From positions 1-48,981 of the IMG/VR virus record IMGVR_UViG_3300025168_000136: 48,981 bases of DNA. One strand, given 5' to 3'. This document shows positions 18,657 to 26,107 of the stretch, in pieces. Position numbers and translations under genes: made by a program. The DNA comes from a virus. How positions within the stretch are numbered: the first letter of the stretch is position 1; the number at the start of each line of letters is the position of its first letter. The notes under the pieces were generated by a model. The model was not told the DNA's origin. It was given only the letters and a program-made list of their open reading frames with translations, and made no database searches.

Positions 18657-19340
18657 CTAACTCCTCCCGTTATGGGGACATTCAGTTACGATACAGTGTG
18701 CCCTACATAGCCCACTAGGCTTAGGGTTCCACACTCCATTTGCATGTGATTTCTCTACCATTGCGTACTTGCCTAACCACTTGCCCCACAAGTTCGCCTC
18801 GTTCTTAATTGTGTAAGTATCTTTCACCATGTCCCCACACACTACGAAGAACAGGCCGCCCCTTACTTCTTCAACCTCTGGGAAATGTTTGAACGTAGCC
18901 AGTGCCATCAACTCAAGCTGTCCTTTGTCTGCATATCGCGCAGACTTGCCTGTTTTATAGTCTATTACTATAGCTACCCCAGTCTCTTTGTTGAGGATGG
19001 TTAGGTCTGATATGCCCCGAAACCACACGTTCTCATCGAAGAACCCGCACGGCTCTAGGTCTACAGTAAGCCCCATCTTGTATTCGGGTAGCTTCTCACC
19101 TGTCATGCCAAGCAGTTTGTCCAATGACTCCAACGCGAAGTTAAACCTTGGGTCTAGCGGTATCTTCCCGCCTTCCCGTACATAGTCTTCAGCAGCTTGG
19201 TGAAACTCGTTACCGTACATTATCGCAGGGGTGTCAAAGTTCTCTTCGTAATCCTTAGCGACCTTAACGTGATAGTATTGCTTGGGGCATGTATCAAAGG
19301 TCTTCATTGCACTAAACGACCACGTTGGTTTCTTACTCAT
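18657..19340 (-). CDS. RecB/Cas4-like PD-(D/E)XK exonuclease with Fe-S-type cysteines
   Basis: 227 residues from the ATG at 19340, which has AAGGAG five bases upstream and overlaps the polymerase stop as ATGA. Numbering from that start: nuclease residues H47 (GNEFHQ), D112 (GISDLT), D127-Y-K129 (VIDYKTGK) and Q141. One cysteine near the N-terminus (C18) and three near the end (C212, C216, C221 in LCRAHCIVTECPHNG) match the 4Fe-4S cluster layout of Cas4 and AddB-type nucleases. Next to DNA polymerase, with no cas genes, so a recombination or end-resection exonuclease rather than CRISPR adaptation. Confidence 0.85.
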   Translation of the reverse strand: MSKKPTWSFSAMKTFDTCPKQYYHVKVAKDYEENFDTPAIMYGNEFHQAAEDYVREGGKIPLDPRFNFALESLDKLLGMTGEKLPEYKMGLTVDLEPCGFFDENVWFRGISDLTILNKETGVAIVIDYKTGKSARYADKGQLELMALATFKHFPEVEEVRGGLFFVVCGDMVKDTYTIKNEANLWGKWLGKYAMVEKSHANGVWNPKPSGLCRAHCIVTECPHNGRS

Positions 19341-21175
19341 CTCCACTCCTTAACTTCCCCGTAGTTTTTGCCAATCTCTACATCGCCCCGAACAGGCAAT
19401 CCTGCTGCCCATTCTGGAGTTTCGCCCATGCACTGACCGATGAAAGCGGCAGTTTCATCTACTTCTGAGTCCGGTACACAGCAAACAACAGAGTCATGTA
19501 CTGTTAGTAATATAGGCGTTTTCTTTTGTATCTTCAACATCTGATCTGACATTACACAGCGTGCGATACCTTGGCATACGTTCTCAATTACTTTACCACC
19601 GTAGATATTCGTTGGCCCTTTCCTAGTCTGGTAAGAGTACTGTAACCCCTTGTCACCTTCTACTGCATCAAGCCCGTCATAGCGCATCAATAACCCAGAC
19701 GGTAGGCGTATGGCATTCTGGTCGGACACTACTGACAACACACCACTCCTACCTATGGCGTACTTATCTCCGAGCAACATGCCTTTAAGCGCCGCGCCTG
19801 CCGTTTTCCAGATATTAGTAATGTTGGTATTCTTATCACGATACGCTCTTATGATTACCTGCGCTTCATCTAGGGTTATGTCTACCCCCTCTCCCCTTAG
19901 CTGCTCTTGGAACCTTGGTGCGCCCATGCCATACCCTGCACCTAGGATAGTTTGTTTACCTATGAACCGTTGTGCAGGTGTAACGTCGTCTACAGTGCAG
20001 TTGTATATATCTGCTGCCATAAGTTTGTACACGTCTTCACCTTTAGTAAACGCCTCGACCAAGTTGTTCTGCTCTGCCAGCCAAGCCAATACCCGTGCCT
20101 CTATCTGTGCAGAGTCGGCTTCAATAAGTGTGTACCCATGTGGTGCTACCATGCAGGATTTAAGTACCTTTCCGTTTACCCCCCGCGAAGGAAGATTCTG
20201 CAGGTTGATCTTGTCTGCACCTCCCCATCTGCCAGTGTGTGCTGCGTAGTATTTAATAGGTACAGGTAACAGGCCACGCTTCTTTATGTCTAGGAACCTA
20301 GTGGTGCGGGTTTCTTCTAGTGTGCTTTTCAGACCTAGCCTAGCTTCTACTAGTAACCTGACGTTCTCATCTGGGTGAGTCTGTAGTGCCACTAGCCCTG
20401 CATCTTTCTTAGCAAAGGCGAAGGCTTGCTTGCCTGTACGCAGACTTGTTTTCATAGGAGGAGTAACTCCTAGCAGTTCAAGGGCTTCAGCAAACTTAGG
20501 GTTGGACATAAGTTCAGGCTTTGTGATGCCGCAGTCAGATAGGAGGAGGTCTTTGTGTTTCTCTATTTGTTTAATGTGCCCTTTAAGTTTTGAATCGTCT
20601 AAGTCTAGCGTGGGGATAATAAACATACGAAGGGTCATGTCTATTACTTTGAGTTCTTTCTTCGGGAATGACTGCATGAAGATGCTGAACAACTCGTAGC
20701 ACAAGTCCACGTCGTTGATACAGTAGTCCCCATAAGCTGATAGTTCTTCTTCACTGAAGTCTTTGCGTCGTTTGCCCAGTGCTTCTACAACTTCTGTACC
20801 TTTTACGCCTATGTTGTACTGCTCTGCCAGCTTGGCTAGTGAGCCGCCGACTTCGACACCATGTAACGCACGTGCCATGCAGAGAGTGTCCAGATACAAC
20901 TTAGGGTAGATGTCGAAGTGATGGCTGAATATCAACCCATCGAACATTGTGTTGTGTGCTAACAGTGCTGAGTTTTCCCAATCGTAGTTATCGTGTAAGT
21001 ATTCCTTTAGTTGTTTGCGTGTGCCGCTGAGCCATATAGTCTCTGCATCGTTTACCTTGACACCTATACCTATCTCTTCAAACAACTCACCACGCACATA
21101 CTCTTCAGTGGTTAGCTTGCCTAGTGAGTAGTCCTTGGCATAGTAGGTCTCCCAGTCTATTGTTATTATATCCAC
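19337..21175 (-). CDS. Family A DNA polymerase with 3'-5' exonuclease
   Basis: 612 residues from a GTG start preceded by GGGAGAG. DEDD exonuclease: D7-W-E9 (TIDWETY), LLAHNTMFDGL, and YCINDVDLCYEL. Polymerase motif A is ADSAQIEARVL with D354, motif B is around RFIGKQTILGAGYGMG, and motif C is TVHDSVV with H560-D561. There is no 5'-3' exonuclease domain; at this length it is a compact T7/Pol-I-like replicative enzyme. All catalytic residues expected for both activities are present. The 3' end overlaps the RecB/Cas4-like gene. Confidence 0.96.
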   Translation of the reverse strand: MDIITIDWETYYAKDYSLGKLTTEEYVRGELFEEIGIGVKVNDAETIWLSGTRKQLKEYLHDNYDWENSALLAHNTMFDGLIFSHHFDIYPKLYLDTLCMARALHGVEVGGSLAKLAEQYNIGVKGTEVVEALGKRRKDFSEEELSAYGDYCINDVDLCYELFSIFMQSFPKKELKVIDMTLRMFIIPTLDLDDSKLKGHIKQIEKHKDLLLSDCGITKPELMSNPKFAEALELLGVTPPMKTSLRTGKQAFAFAKKDAGLVALQTHPDENVRLLVEARLGLKSTLEETRTTRFLDIKKRGLLPVPIKYYAAHTGRWGGADKINLQNLPSRGVNGKVLKSCMVAPHGYTLIEADSAQIEARVLAWLAEQNNLVEAFTKGEDVYKLMAADIYNCTVDDVTPAQRFIGKQTILGAGYGMGAPRFQEQLRGEGVDITLDEAQVIIRAYRDKNTNITNIWKTAGAALKGMLLGDKYAIGRSGVLSVVSDQNAIRLPSGLLMRYDGLDAVEGDKGLQYSYQTRKGPTNIYGGKVIENVCQGIARCVMSDQMLKIQKKTPILLTVHDSVVCCVPDSEVDETAAFIGQCMGETPEWAAGLPVRGDVEIGKNYGEVKEWR

Positions 21176-21211
21176 TTACGTTCTCTCCCAATCGCTTTCT
21201 CAGTTGTCATG

Positions 21212-21736
21212 TCAGTGGATGGTGTGTCCGTCAGAGTTTTCTTCTGTACTTCCATAGGGGTGGGTCTCATACATATAGTTTACGGTAGTGTCGTTAGATA
21301 TCGCTAAAATCGCGCCATTGGATAAGTGAAATTTCGCGGCTACTTTAGTGGGAGGGGACATTGTTATTGCATACCCCACCTCTGGGTGAAGTGAAGGGAT
21401 AGCCTCTAGCAATTGCTGCATTAGGTTACGCCCCGCGCCTTTTTTGTACGACCAGATAGAGTATGGACAAACGATAGGGCTTACCCCCTCTGCCCTAGGT
21501 TCAAGTCCACGGGTGTCCGCTAGTCTACGTAAGTCTCCTTCTGAAGTTGGAGTGAAGTGACAAACTACCACACACACGATAGCGTTCACCTCAACCCCCC
21601 AGCCCTGTTTCTCTATGTCCGCGTACACTTTGAAGTTCCCCTCAAACCTTGTGCTGTCATTGGGAAACAGGTCGGGCCGCACGGGGTCTTCTCTCATGTA
21701 GGGCAGATACGTTTCTACATCACACTCGACTAACAT
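21212..21736 (-). CDS. GNAT-like acyltransferase family protein
   Basis: 174 residues. The core contains VEVNAIVCVVVCHFTPT (a central strand), YSIWSYKKGAGRNLMQQLLE (like the acetyl-CoA pyrophosphate loop and helix, with K-x-G-A-G-R) and ITMSPPTKVAAKFHLSNGA, a pattern I associate with phage GNAT-like proteins. Substrate unknown; phages use such enzymes to modify host proteins or small molecules. Its first codons overlap the end of the preceding small gene. It precedes polymerase by 36 bases. Confidence 0.6.
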   Translation of the reverse strand: MLVECDVETYLPYMREDPVRPDLFPNDSTRFEGNFKVYADIEKQGWGVEVNAIVCVVVCHFTPTSEGDLRRLADTRGLEPRAEGVSPIVCPYSIWSYKKGAGRNLMQQLLEAIPSLHPEVGYAITMSPPTKVAAKFHLSNGAILAISNDTTVNYMYETHPYGSTEENSDGHTIH

Positions 21737-21909
21737 CTTTTATCCTTTTTATTGCGGATTATTTTTGGGTTTAGTCCCCACCCTTCAGTGAGAGGGTCAA
21801 CAACGCTCTCGCCAAAAGAGTAAGTTTTTACTACGCCGCCTTTAGCTAAATACGTTTTTATATCTTCCGCTAATTTCTCACGTTGCATTTCTTTTTCGTT
21901 CTTCACCAT
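21730..21909 (-). CDS. Small protein of unknown function, 59 aa
   Basis: Begins MVKNEKEMQREKLAED and contains YLAKGGVVKTYSFGESVVDP. Its stop overlaps the GNAT-like start (ATGTTAG). Composition and end-to-end packing support a real gene; the ribosome-binding site is weak. Phages often carry small proteins with a YLAKGG element, but I cannot assign a role. Confidence 0.6.
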   Translation of the reverse strand: MVKNEKEMQREKLAEDIKTYLAKGGVVKTYSFGESVVDPLTEGWGLNPKIIRNKKDKRC

Positions 21910-21924
21910 TAGTTAACGCCTGTC

Positions 21925-22101
21925 TTATATATGAATCTTTGTAATTGTGGGGGCGATGGTTGTCTCTCTTAGAATCGCTTCTTCAAAGTAATGGCACTTC
22001 AAGCAGTACCACCCCACCCGCTTTCTTTTATGCATGTTAAGTACTTGCTCAGAAGTTTCTTTACACTTAGGGCATACGTTAGTCTTTAGATCATCCGACA
22101 T
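21925..22101 (-). CDS. Small zinc-ribbon protein, 58 aa
   Basis: Two CxxC knuckles, C10-P-K-C13 and C33-L-K-C36, separated by 19 residues: a classical zinc ribbon. The rest is a short basic linker and a tail ending TKIHI. The start overlaps the upstream coding sequence by 11 bases. Possible host RNA polymerase, nuclease or ribosome modulator, as for many phage early mini-proteins; inferred from domain and position only. Confidence 0.65.
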   Translation of the reverse strand: MSDDLKTNVCPKCKETSEQVLNMHKRKRVGWYCLKCHYFEEAILRETTIAPTITKIHI

Positions 22102-22222
22102 CTAACATAGCCTCCAACCGTTTCTCCAAATCTTCTAGCCTATCTACAACGTCCAGAAGTTGTTGACCTAACTCGACCATTTCTTCGCCGTCTTCTTCGC
22201 TGAGTTCTATTATAACTTTCAT
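22091..22222 (-). CDS. Acidic coiled-coil mini-protein, 43 aa
   Basis: Begins MKVIIELSEEDGEEM and continues as a single acidic amphipathic helix (LLDVVDRLEDLEKRLEAM) with heptad hydrophobics, so likely dimeric. ATGA overlap with the gene before and 11-base overlap with the zinc-ribbon gene after. Function unknown. Confidence 0.6.
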   Translation of the reverse strand: MKVIIELSEEDGEEMVELGQQLLDVVDRLEDLEKRLEAMLDVG

Positions 22223-22359
22223 TCAACATCCCACGTAGACATAGCTTCATCGGCAGCACGTTCAGCCATCTCTTGCCTACGCTCCGCAGGGTCTATGTAA
22301 TCTTCTTCCTGTGTGTTTAGGTACTCTTCTAGCTCTACCATTACTCTGTCTCTATTCAT
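22219..22359 (-). CDS. Acidic mini-protein, 46 aa
   Basis: Starts MNRDRVMVELEEYLNTQ and ends AADEAMSTWDVE. A strong ribosome-binding site (GGAGGGCGAGAA-ATG) and ATGA overlaps at both ends make it credible. Mostly helical and charged; no motif recognised. Confidence 0.6.
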   Translation of the reverse strand: MNRDRVMVELEEYLNTQEEDYIDPAERRQEMAERAADEAMSTWDVE

Positions 22360-22580
22360 TTCTCGCCCTCCTGTATGTCTCTAAGTATTAAGCGTTTTAG
22401 TTCCTTACGTTGTTCACCCGTACACTTAGTAACTATCTTAATATCACTTAGCTTTAGTGGGTAACTGCTTGGCTTCCAGTACAGGGCAGCACGTGGTTTG
22501 GTAACCAATTGGTATGCCCATGTTTCCCCTTCGGGGTCTTTGACGTAGAAGAGTAGGTCGATAGGTAGTTCTGCACTCAT
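22356..22580 (-). CDS. Unknown early protein, 74 aa
   Basis: Sequence PIDLLFYVKDPEGETWAYQL suggests a small beta-rich start, followed by a Lys/Arg-rich helix (GEQRKELKRLILRDI). ATGA overlaps with neighbours on both sides. No family recognised. Confidence 0.7.
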   Translation of the reverse strand: MSAELPIDLLFYVKDPEGETWAYQLVTKPRAALYWKPSSYPLKLSDIKIVTKCTGEQRKELKRLILRDIQEGEK

Positions 22581-22732
22581 TGGTCTTGCTCCACATCCAA
22601 GTGCGCGTCGATTACGGCTTGCTCTAGCATCCGTTCCTTCTCTATCAAGCGTGCGTCTGCTATGCGTCCTTGGTCGGCAATCTTCTGCCGCGTTGTTTCT
22701 AACAATACTTCTAGCTCTTGTATGCTCATCAT
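22577..22732 (-). CDS. Helical mini-protein, 51 aa
   Basis: MMSIQELEVLLETTRQKIADQG followed by further charged helix; a predicted short coiled coil. The stop overlaps the next start by ATGA, and the start overlaps the upstream XRE-type gene. Either of two consecutive ATGs may be used. Function unknown. Confidence 0.6.
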   Translation of the reverse strand: MMSIQELEVLLETTRQKIADQGRIADARLIEKERMLEQAVIDAHLDVEQDQ

Positions 22733-22974
22733 TGCCCCCCTACAAAAAAGTTAATGTCTTCGTTTAACGCAAAGGCGATGTCGTTCACCACCTCCAAGTC
22801 CAGAAAGCACCCGTAGTTTCTTGTCGCCTCTATGTCCTCTAACTTCTTTCTGCTAATGCCTAGCACCGCAGCAAAGTGATTCATGTCGTAGCCTTGCACT
22901 ATGCGCTCAGCTTTTATGCGTGTCTTAGCCGCGATTGTCGCGGGGCCAAATTTATCTCCATGTCCTATATCCAT
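22729..22974 (-). CDS. XRE/Cro-type helix-turn-helix regulator
   Basis: 81 residues. The core KAERIVQGYDMNHFAAVLGISRKKLEDIEA fits a Cro/C1-type HTH: a first helix, then FAAVLGIS as the turn and recognition region. Strong AGGAG six bases before the ATG. It heads the run of seven small genes and has its own long leader (22975-23205) with hairpins, so it may autoregulate this unit. As no lysogeny genes exist, a middle-gene regulator is more likely than a prophage repressor. Confidence 0.75.
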   Translation of the reverse strand: MDIGHGDKFGPATIAAKTRIKAERIVQGYDMNHFAAVLGISRKKLEDIEATRNYGCFLDLEVVNDIAFALNEDINFFVGGQ

Positions 22975-22980
22975 TTTAAC

Positions 22981-23047
22981 TCCTGCGGTTTAACCGCTTG
23001 TCGATACCAGTAATAAGTTAGGGTGCCCCTGCAAGCAGGGGACTAAC
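22981..23047 (-). promoter_or_regulatory. 5' leader with two hairpins and ACTGGTATCG motif
   Basis: On the coding (minus) strand, in order: a hairpin (GTTAG and CCCCTG arms, CAAG loop on the plus strand, 23017-23047), the motif ACTGGTATCG (23002-23011), the palindrome GCGGTTAAACCGC (22985-22997), then AGGAG and the ATG of the XRE-type gene. The same motif followed by a GCGG-type hairpin and AGGAG precedes the HAD phosphatase gene. The hairpin abuts the ribosome-binding site and could gate translation. Confidence 0.55.
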
Positions 23048-23205
23048 CGTAGCGTGGCTTAGCCGGTGTGTGCATTCCAATTGGAGAACAGTAAATGTTT
23101 TTAGATCAAAATCACACACTGTGGGGCGTTAGTTAAAGTCCACCTCCCCACTGGGACACGGGTTAGGGATTGAAACCTGCCATTTGAATCCCTTGACTTC
23201 TCCAC
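23048..23205. other. Gene-free stretch with hairpin; possible small RNA or promoter region
   Basis: No credible frame on either strand. It contains a 7-base perfect inverted repeat extended by AAA/TTT (AGGGATT ... AATCCCT, 23165-23193), a GTGTGTG ... CACACAC pair bracketing a TTTTT run, and TCCAATTGGA, a perfect 10-base palindrome. Promoter, small RNA or protein-binding region cannot be told apart from sequence alone. Confidence 0.4.
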
Positions 23206-23862
23206 TTACGCGTTATCCTGAAGGTATCGGCTCAGTATATGCCCGACAACTTGCTCATTACTTAGCCCCTCAAACCCAGTCAGTTTTGACACTACTTCTT
23301 TAGCAAGGCTTAGGGTAGTGGTCTTAACTGGGACGGGGATGTAAGTTTCCTCGCTATCACCGTAGTTAGGCTTAGTAGACGTTATCAACTCCAGCACGGT
23401 TTCGGGTACTGTTTTCTTAACGGGGGCACGTGGTGGCTGTACCTTCTTTGGCTGGTGTTCGACAAACATTCCCGCTTGTCTTAGAGCTAGAGAAAGCTGC
23501 TGTGGCTCCTTCGTCTTTTTCCTCGCCTCCCTTTTTTCTTGCAGTACTTTAATATGTTTTTCTACTTCGTCTTCATGCCCTTTAGCTAGTTCCCTAACGT
23601 CCTCTATAGGCAGACTGTGTGCTTGGTTAAATGCCTCTTTGTAGTCTGCGGGATTAGCCGTGAGCTTAGCTATTACGTGTGCCATAGCCTTCTTTGCATC
23701 ATTCCAAACAATGTTGGCTGCAAGCCTATTCGCTCTTGCTCGTGGAGACTCCCCTTTAGGCTTAGCCTTACCCTTACCCTTATTCTTATGATAGCTAAGG
23801 TTGTTCTTTGCCCTATGTAACTCTTTTTCTAACTCTTCTATAGTTTTATTCATCATCATCAT
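23206..23862 (-). CDS. Unknown Lys-rich protein, 218 aa
   Basis: N-terminal charged helix with a basic patch (NKGKGKAKPKGESPRARANR), a central helical domain (DAKKAMAHVIAKLTANPADY), an acidic/basic coil, a proline-rich linker and a C-terminal segment (LSNEQVVGHILSRYLQ). Four consecutive ATGs follow AAGG; the third or fourth best fits the spacing. Likely nucleic-acid associated because of the basic N-terminus. No family recognised. Confidence 0.7.
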   Translation of the reverse strand: MMMMNKTIEELEKELHRAKNNLSYHKNKGKGKAKPKGESPRARANRLAANIVWNDAKKAMAHVIAKLTANPADYKEAFNQAHSLPIEDVRELAKGHEDEVEKHIKVLQEKREARKKTKEPQQLSLALRQAGMFVEHQPKKVQPPRAPVKKTVPETVLELITSTKPNYGDSEETYIPVPVKTTTLSLAKEVVSKLTGFEGLSNEQVVGHILSRYLQDNA

Positions 23863-23874
23863 CCTTTTTAAGTT

Positions 23875-24168
23875 TTATAAAAACTTCTTAAACATAACGC
23901 CTACGGCATCCATGTTCTCTTCGTTTACTACCCACCCAAGTCCACCTGCTGCAGTTATTTCTCGCAGCCGCAAATCCTGTAATGCGGTGGTTTTACCCTT
24001 ACCTGCTTTACACTCTATGCCAAAAAACTTACCCTCATAGCATCCCACAATATCGGGGTGACCGCTAGTGCCATATCCACCTGTAGTAGGAAATAAATAA
24101 TATGCACCAAGTTCTTTTAGCTGCTTAACAACAGCGTTTTTAACTTTCTTTTCCGGTGTCATTGCCAT
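23875..24168 (-). CDS. VRR-NUC domain nuclease
   Basis: 97 residues from ATG 24168, which has AGGAG four bases upstream; the longer frame would contain that site. PD-(D/E)XK core: SGHPD with D39, E52-C-K54 in GIECKAG, and Q64 in TTALQ. This matches the compact VRR-NUC fold of phage Holliday-junction or flap-type nucleases. It may resolve branched replication intermediates before packaging. Overlaps the preceding gene by 29 bases. Confidence 0.85.
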   Translation of the reverse strand: MAMTPEKKVKNAVVKQLKELGAYYLFPTTGGYGTSGHPDIVGCYEGKFFGIECKAGKGKTTALQDLRLREITAAGGLGWVVNEENMDAVGVMFKKFL

Positions 24169-24460
24169 CGGTCTCCTCTCCCTTATCATTAGCGAAAATC
24201 CAGAAAGTGTCTTTAGATATGCGCCTGCCCACGCCTGTTATGTACTCAGTTGGTGGCTCGTAACTACGCATATCCAATACAGCGATACGTTCCTGTACCC
24301 ATACGGGTAAATCTTTAAGTAAAATCCCTAGTGTTTTTTCTGGCATTCCAGCAATCATCGGTTTACCAAAACAATATACATCTGCTTTGTCCCCAGTAAT
24401 ACTTACGCGGAATATATCAGAATCTTTTGGCGCGTCTCCCCACACACTAGCCATTACCAT
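24140..24460 (-). CDS. Unknown conserved-type phage protein, 106 aa
   Basis: Begins MVMASVWGDAPKDSDIFRVSI; a small alpha/beta protein with VYCFGKPMIAG and GVGRRISKDTFWIF segments and an acidic, Thr/Gly-rich tail. From memory, similar sequences occur in other uncultured phages without a function. The start is either 24460 or 24454, the latter as a TAATG overlap with the previous gene. Placed between a nuclease and an unknown gene. Confidence 0.7.
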   Translation of the reverse strand: MVMASVWGDAPKDSDIFRVSITGDKADVYCFGKPMIAGMPEKTLGILLKDLPVWVQERIAVLDMRSYEPPTEYITGVGRRISKDTFWIFANDKGEETDGNDTGKES

Positions 24461-24933
24461 ACCGCCGTGCGTGCCATAAGGTCAGCGAGACATTCATCAG
24501 ACACAAACACAAACTGATTCTCTACAAACGCTGTATCGTTTTCTTCGTGCTTGCCACCTACCCCTGCTATGTATCGGAAAGAACCATTTTTTGATAGCCC
24601 ACTCGTTGATGCCATGTGGAGTGTAGCTAGCTTTTGTTTAATCTCTATTGGAACGCCCGTACCTTCTATGCCAAACTTCAGCGTCTTGTGTTGCGGCAAT
24701 ACTACATAGATAGCCTGATTGCTTGGTGTAACTACGATATTAATCGGGGTCATTCGGCCTTGCTTTTGTGCTGCTGTGGAACCGTTAACCAAGTCTTCCG
24801 CTCTCCCCACGTAGTCGGAATACGCATTCTGTAGGGATTCAGGGAGGGCATGTTTGTTGAACACCTCACCTCTCTGCGCTGCGTCTATCATGCTAATTAC
24901 AGTGGCGAGGTTTTTTGAATTGTCATAGGCCAT
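24454..24933 (-). CDS. Unknown protein, 159 aa
   Basis: N-terminal helical region (NLATVISMIDAAQRGEVFN), then two beta-rich stretches (INIVVTPSNQAIYVVLPQ and FRYIAGVGGKHEENDTAFV). No motif or transmembrane segment. There is no clear ribosome-binding site near the ATG. A tiny frame upstream (24934-24989) has nothing convincing. Function unknown. Confidence 0.7.
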   Translation of the reverse strand: MAYDNSKNLATVISMIDAAQRGEVFNKHALPESLQNAYSDYVGRAEDLVNGSTAAQKQGRMTPINIVVTPSNQAIYVVLPQHKTLKFGIEGTGVPIEIKQKLATLHMASTSGLSKNGSFRYIAGVGGKHEENDTAFVENQFVFVSDECLADLMARTAVW

Positions 24934-24989
24934 GTCGTAGCGAAAACATTCTTTCCTAACTGTATTTAGTTCTTCCTCGTAATGGTTGC

Positions 24990-25523
24990 CTATGGATTTA
25001 ATGGCTGGGTTTTAGATAGGGACACTAGCACTTCAACAAGTTCTCTGTCGTAGAACGGCCTCAGCTTTGCGAATACTTCAGCAATGCGCTTGATGTTTTT
25101 AGACACTACTACTTTGTCCGACTCGCGGCTGCTAAACGGCTGCTTTGTGACGTTCTTGTCTCGCATAATACGCGGCGATACGATGGTGAATATGCCATCG
25201 TCCATCGGGTTATCGTAGTTGTCTGCTTTAGTGCGAAGTTGTATTAATGCTGTGTAGAAACAACTCTTTGCATGTCGTACGCCTACTCGCTCCCCGTATA
25301 TAGTGCATCTTTCGAGTACCTCAAACAGGCACTCTTCGGTAGTTGTTCTTTGTAGCGCACGCAGTAAGTCCTGCATTTTAAGGGATAAGGTTTCTAGGTT
25401 CTGGTCTACCTTCTCTGACCTTTCCTTGTTCTTCAAAGAAACAGTATTTGTTATTTGGTAGCCCCAATCACCTGCTACGTAGTTGCGCTCTTGGTCTAGT
25501 GTTCTGTTGAATTGTATAGCCAT
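24990..25523 (-). CDS. Unknown protein, 177 aa
   Basis: The ATG at 25523 is chosen because AAGGAG lies seven bases upstream, at the end of the preceding gene; the longer frame would absorb that site. Mostly helical: ERSEKVDQNLETLSLKMQDL, then a Cys-containing stretch (EECLFEVLERCTIYGERV), then a basic C-terminal half. No family recognised. Confidence 0.7.
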   Translation of the reverse strand: MAIQFNRTLDQERNYVAGDWGYQITNTVSLKNKERSEKVDQNLETLSLKMQDLLRALQRTTTEECLFEVLERCTIYGERVGVRHAKSCFYTALIQLRTKADNYDNPMDDGIFTIVSPRIMRDKNVTKQPFSSRESDKVVVSKNIKRIAEVFAKLRPFYDRELVEVLVSLSKTQPLNP

Positions 25524-25524
25524 G

Positions 25525-26058
25525 CTATTGCTCCTTCCATGCGTTAACTTGGTGACAGTTGAATTCATTGTCGCGCCACATATCTACTACACACTGGCGG
25601 TCATCGAGTATGACCAACACGTCCCTAGGTCTTAGCCCTAGCTCTTGCATCATCTCTAGCTTGACGATGGTGTCAGCTCTGCGGTCATTCTTCTTGCGCA
25701 TAAACAATCTCAGCCCTACCGAGTAAGGATTCTCAGTCCAAATAGCAGGCGTGTTTAGGTTAACGTGTTTACATATCCACGCTATCGTTTCTTCGCGCAC
25801 CTCTTCATTGCGTCCTGAGAAGAAGTACACCTCCCGCTCTTCACCTCCCGCGAGGGATTCCAAAGCCATGATGTTGCGCGTGATTGGCAGGTCATCGGTA
25901 CAAGTCTTGTGGAACGAATCCCAATCCGCGTCCTTGTACTTCTTCTTCGTACCATCGGCATTCTTGATGAAGTGCAGCCGGTGCGTTAGGTCAGCTATTG
26001 TCCCGTCTAGGTCACATATCACTGTTGAGTACTGCCTTACTTTAATGATCTTATCCAT
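25525..26058 (-). CDS. HAD-family 3'-phosphatase (PNK phosphatase-domain-like)
   Basis: 177 residues from ATG 26058, preceded by AGGAG at eight bases. HAD motif I ICDLDGT with D16/D18, motif II in FFSGRNEE, a lysine in DTIVKLEMM, and motif IV LDDRQCVVDMW with D152/D153. The arrangement resembles the 3'-phosphatase half of T4 polynucleotide kinase, which clears 3'-phosphates from nicked RNA or DNA ends. The kinase half is absent. Starting upstream would translate a leader containing the hairpin and the ribosome-binding site, which is implausible. Confidence 0.85.
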   Translation of the reverse strand: MDKIIKVRQYSTVICDLDGTIADLTHRLHFIKNADGTKKKYKDADWDSFHKTCTDDLPITRNIMALESLAGGEEREVYFFSGRNEEVREETIAWICKHVNLNTPAIWTENPYSVGLRLFMRKKNDRRADTIVKLEMMQELGLRPRDVLVILDDRQCVVDMWRDNEFNCHQVNAWKEQ

Positions 26059-26100
26059 CGGTCGTTCTCCTGCGGCTGTGCCGCTGTTGTCGATACCAGT
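26059..26100 (-). promoter_or_regulatory. Leader with ACTGGTATCG motif, GCGGC hairpin and AGGAG
   Basis: Coding strand order: ACTGGTATCG (26091-26100), a hairpin GCGGC-ACA-GCCGC, AGGAGAACG, then the phosphatase ATG. A 24-base block covering hairpin and ribosome-binding site recurs unchanged at 29668-29691 before the 340-residue protein gene, and a variant precedes the XRE-type gene. The stem lies one base from AGGAG, so it can influence ribosome access. Confidence 0.6.
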
Positions 26101-26107
26101 CATCCAG

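Noticed and set aside
18657-19340. CRISPR adaptation Cas4
   Set aside because: No cas1, cas2 or array; the gene lies between DNA polymerase and helicase, so a replication or recombination nuclease fits better.
22729-22974. Lysogeny repressor
   Set aside because: No integrase, attachment site or divergent cro-like gene; it heads a leftward unit of small genes instead.
23048-23205. tRNA gene suggested by a GGTTTCAATCCC-like T-arm
   Set aside because: No acceptor stem, CCA end or anticodon arm can be folded around it.
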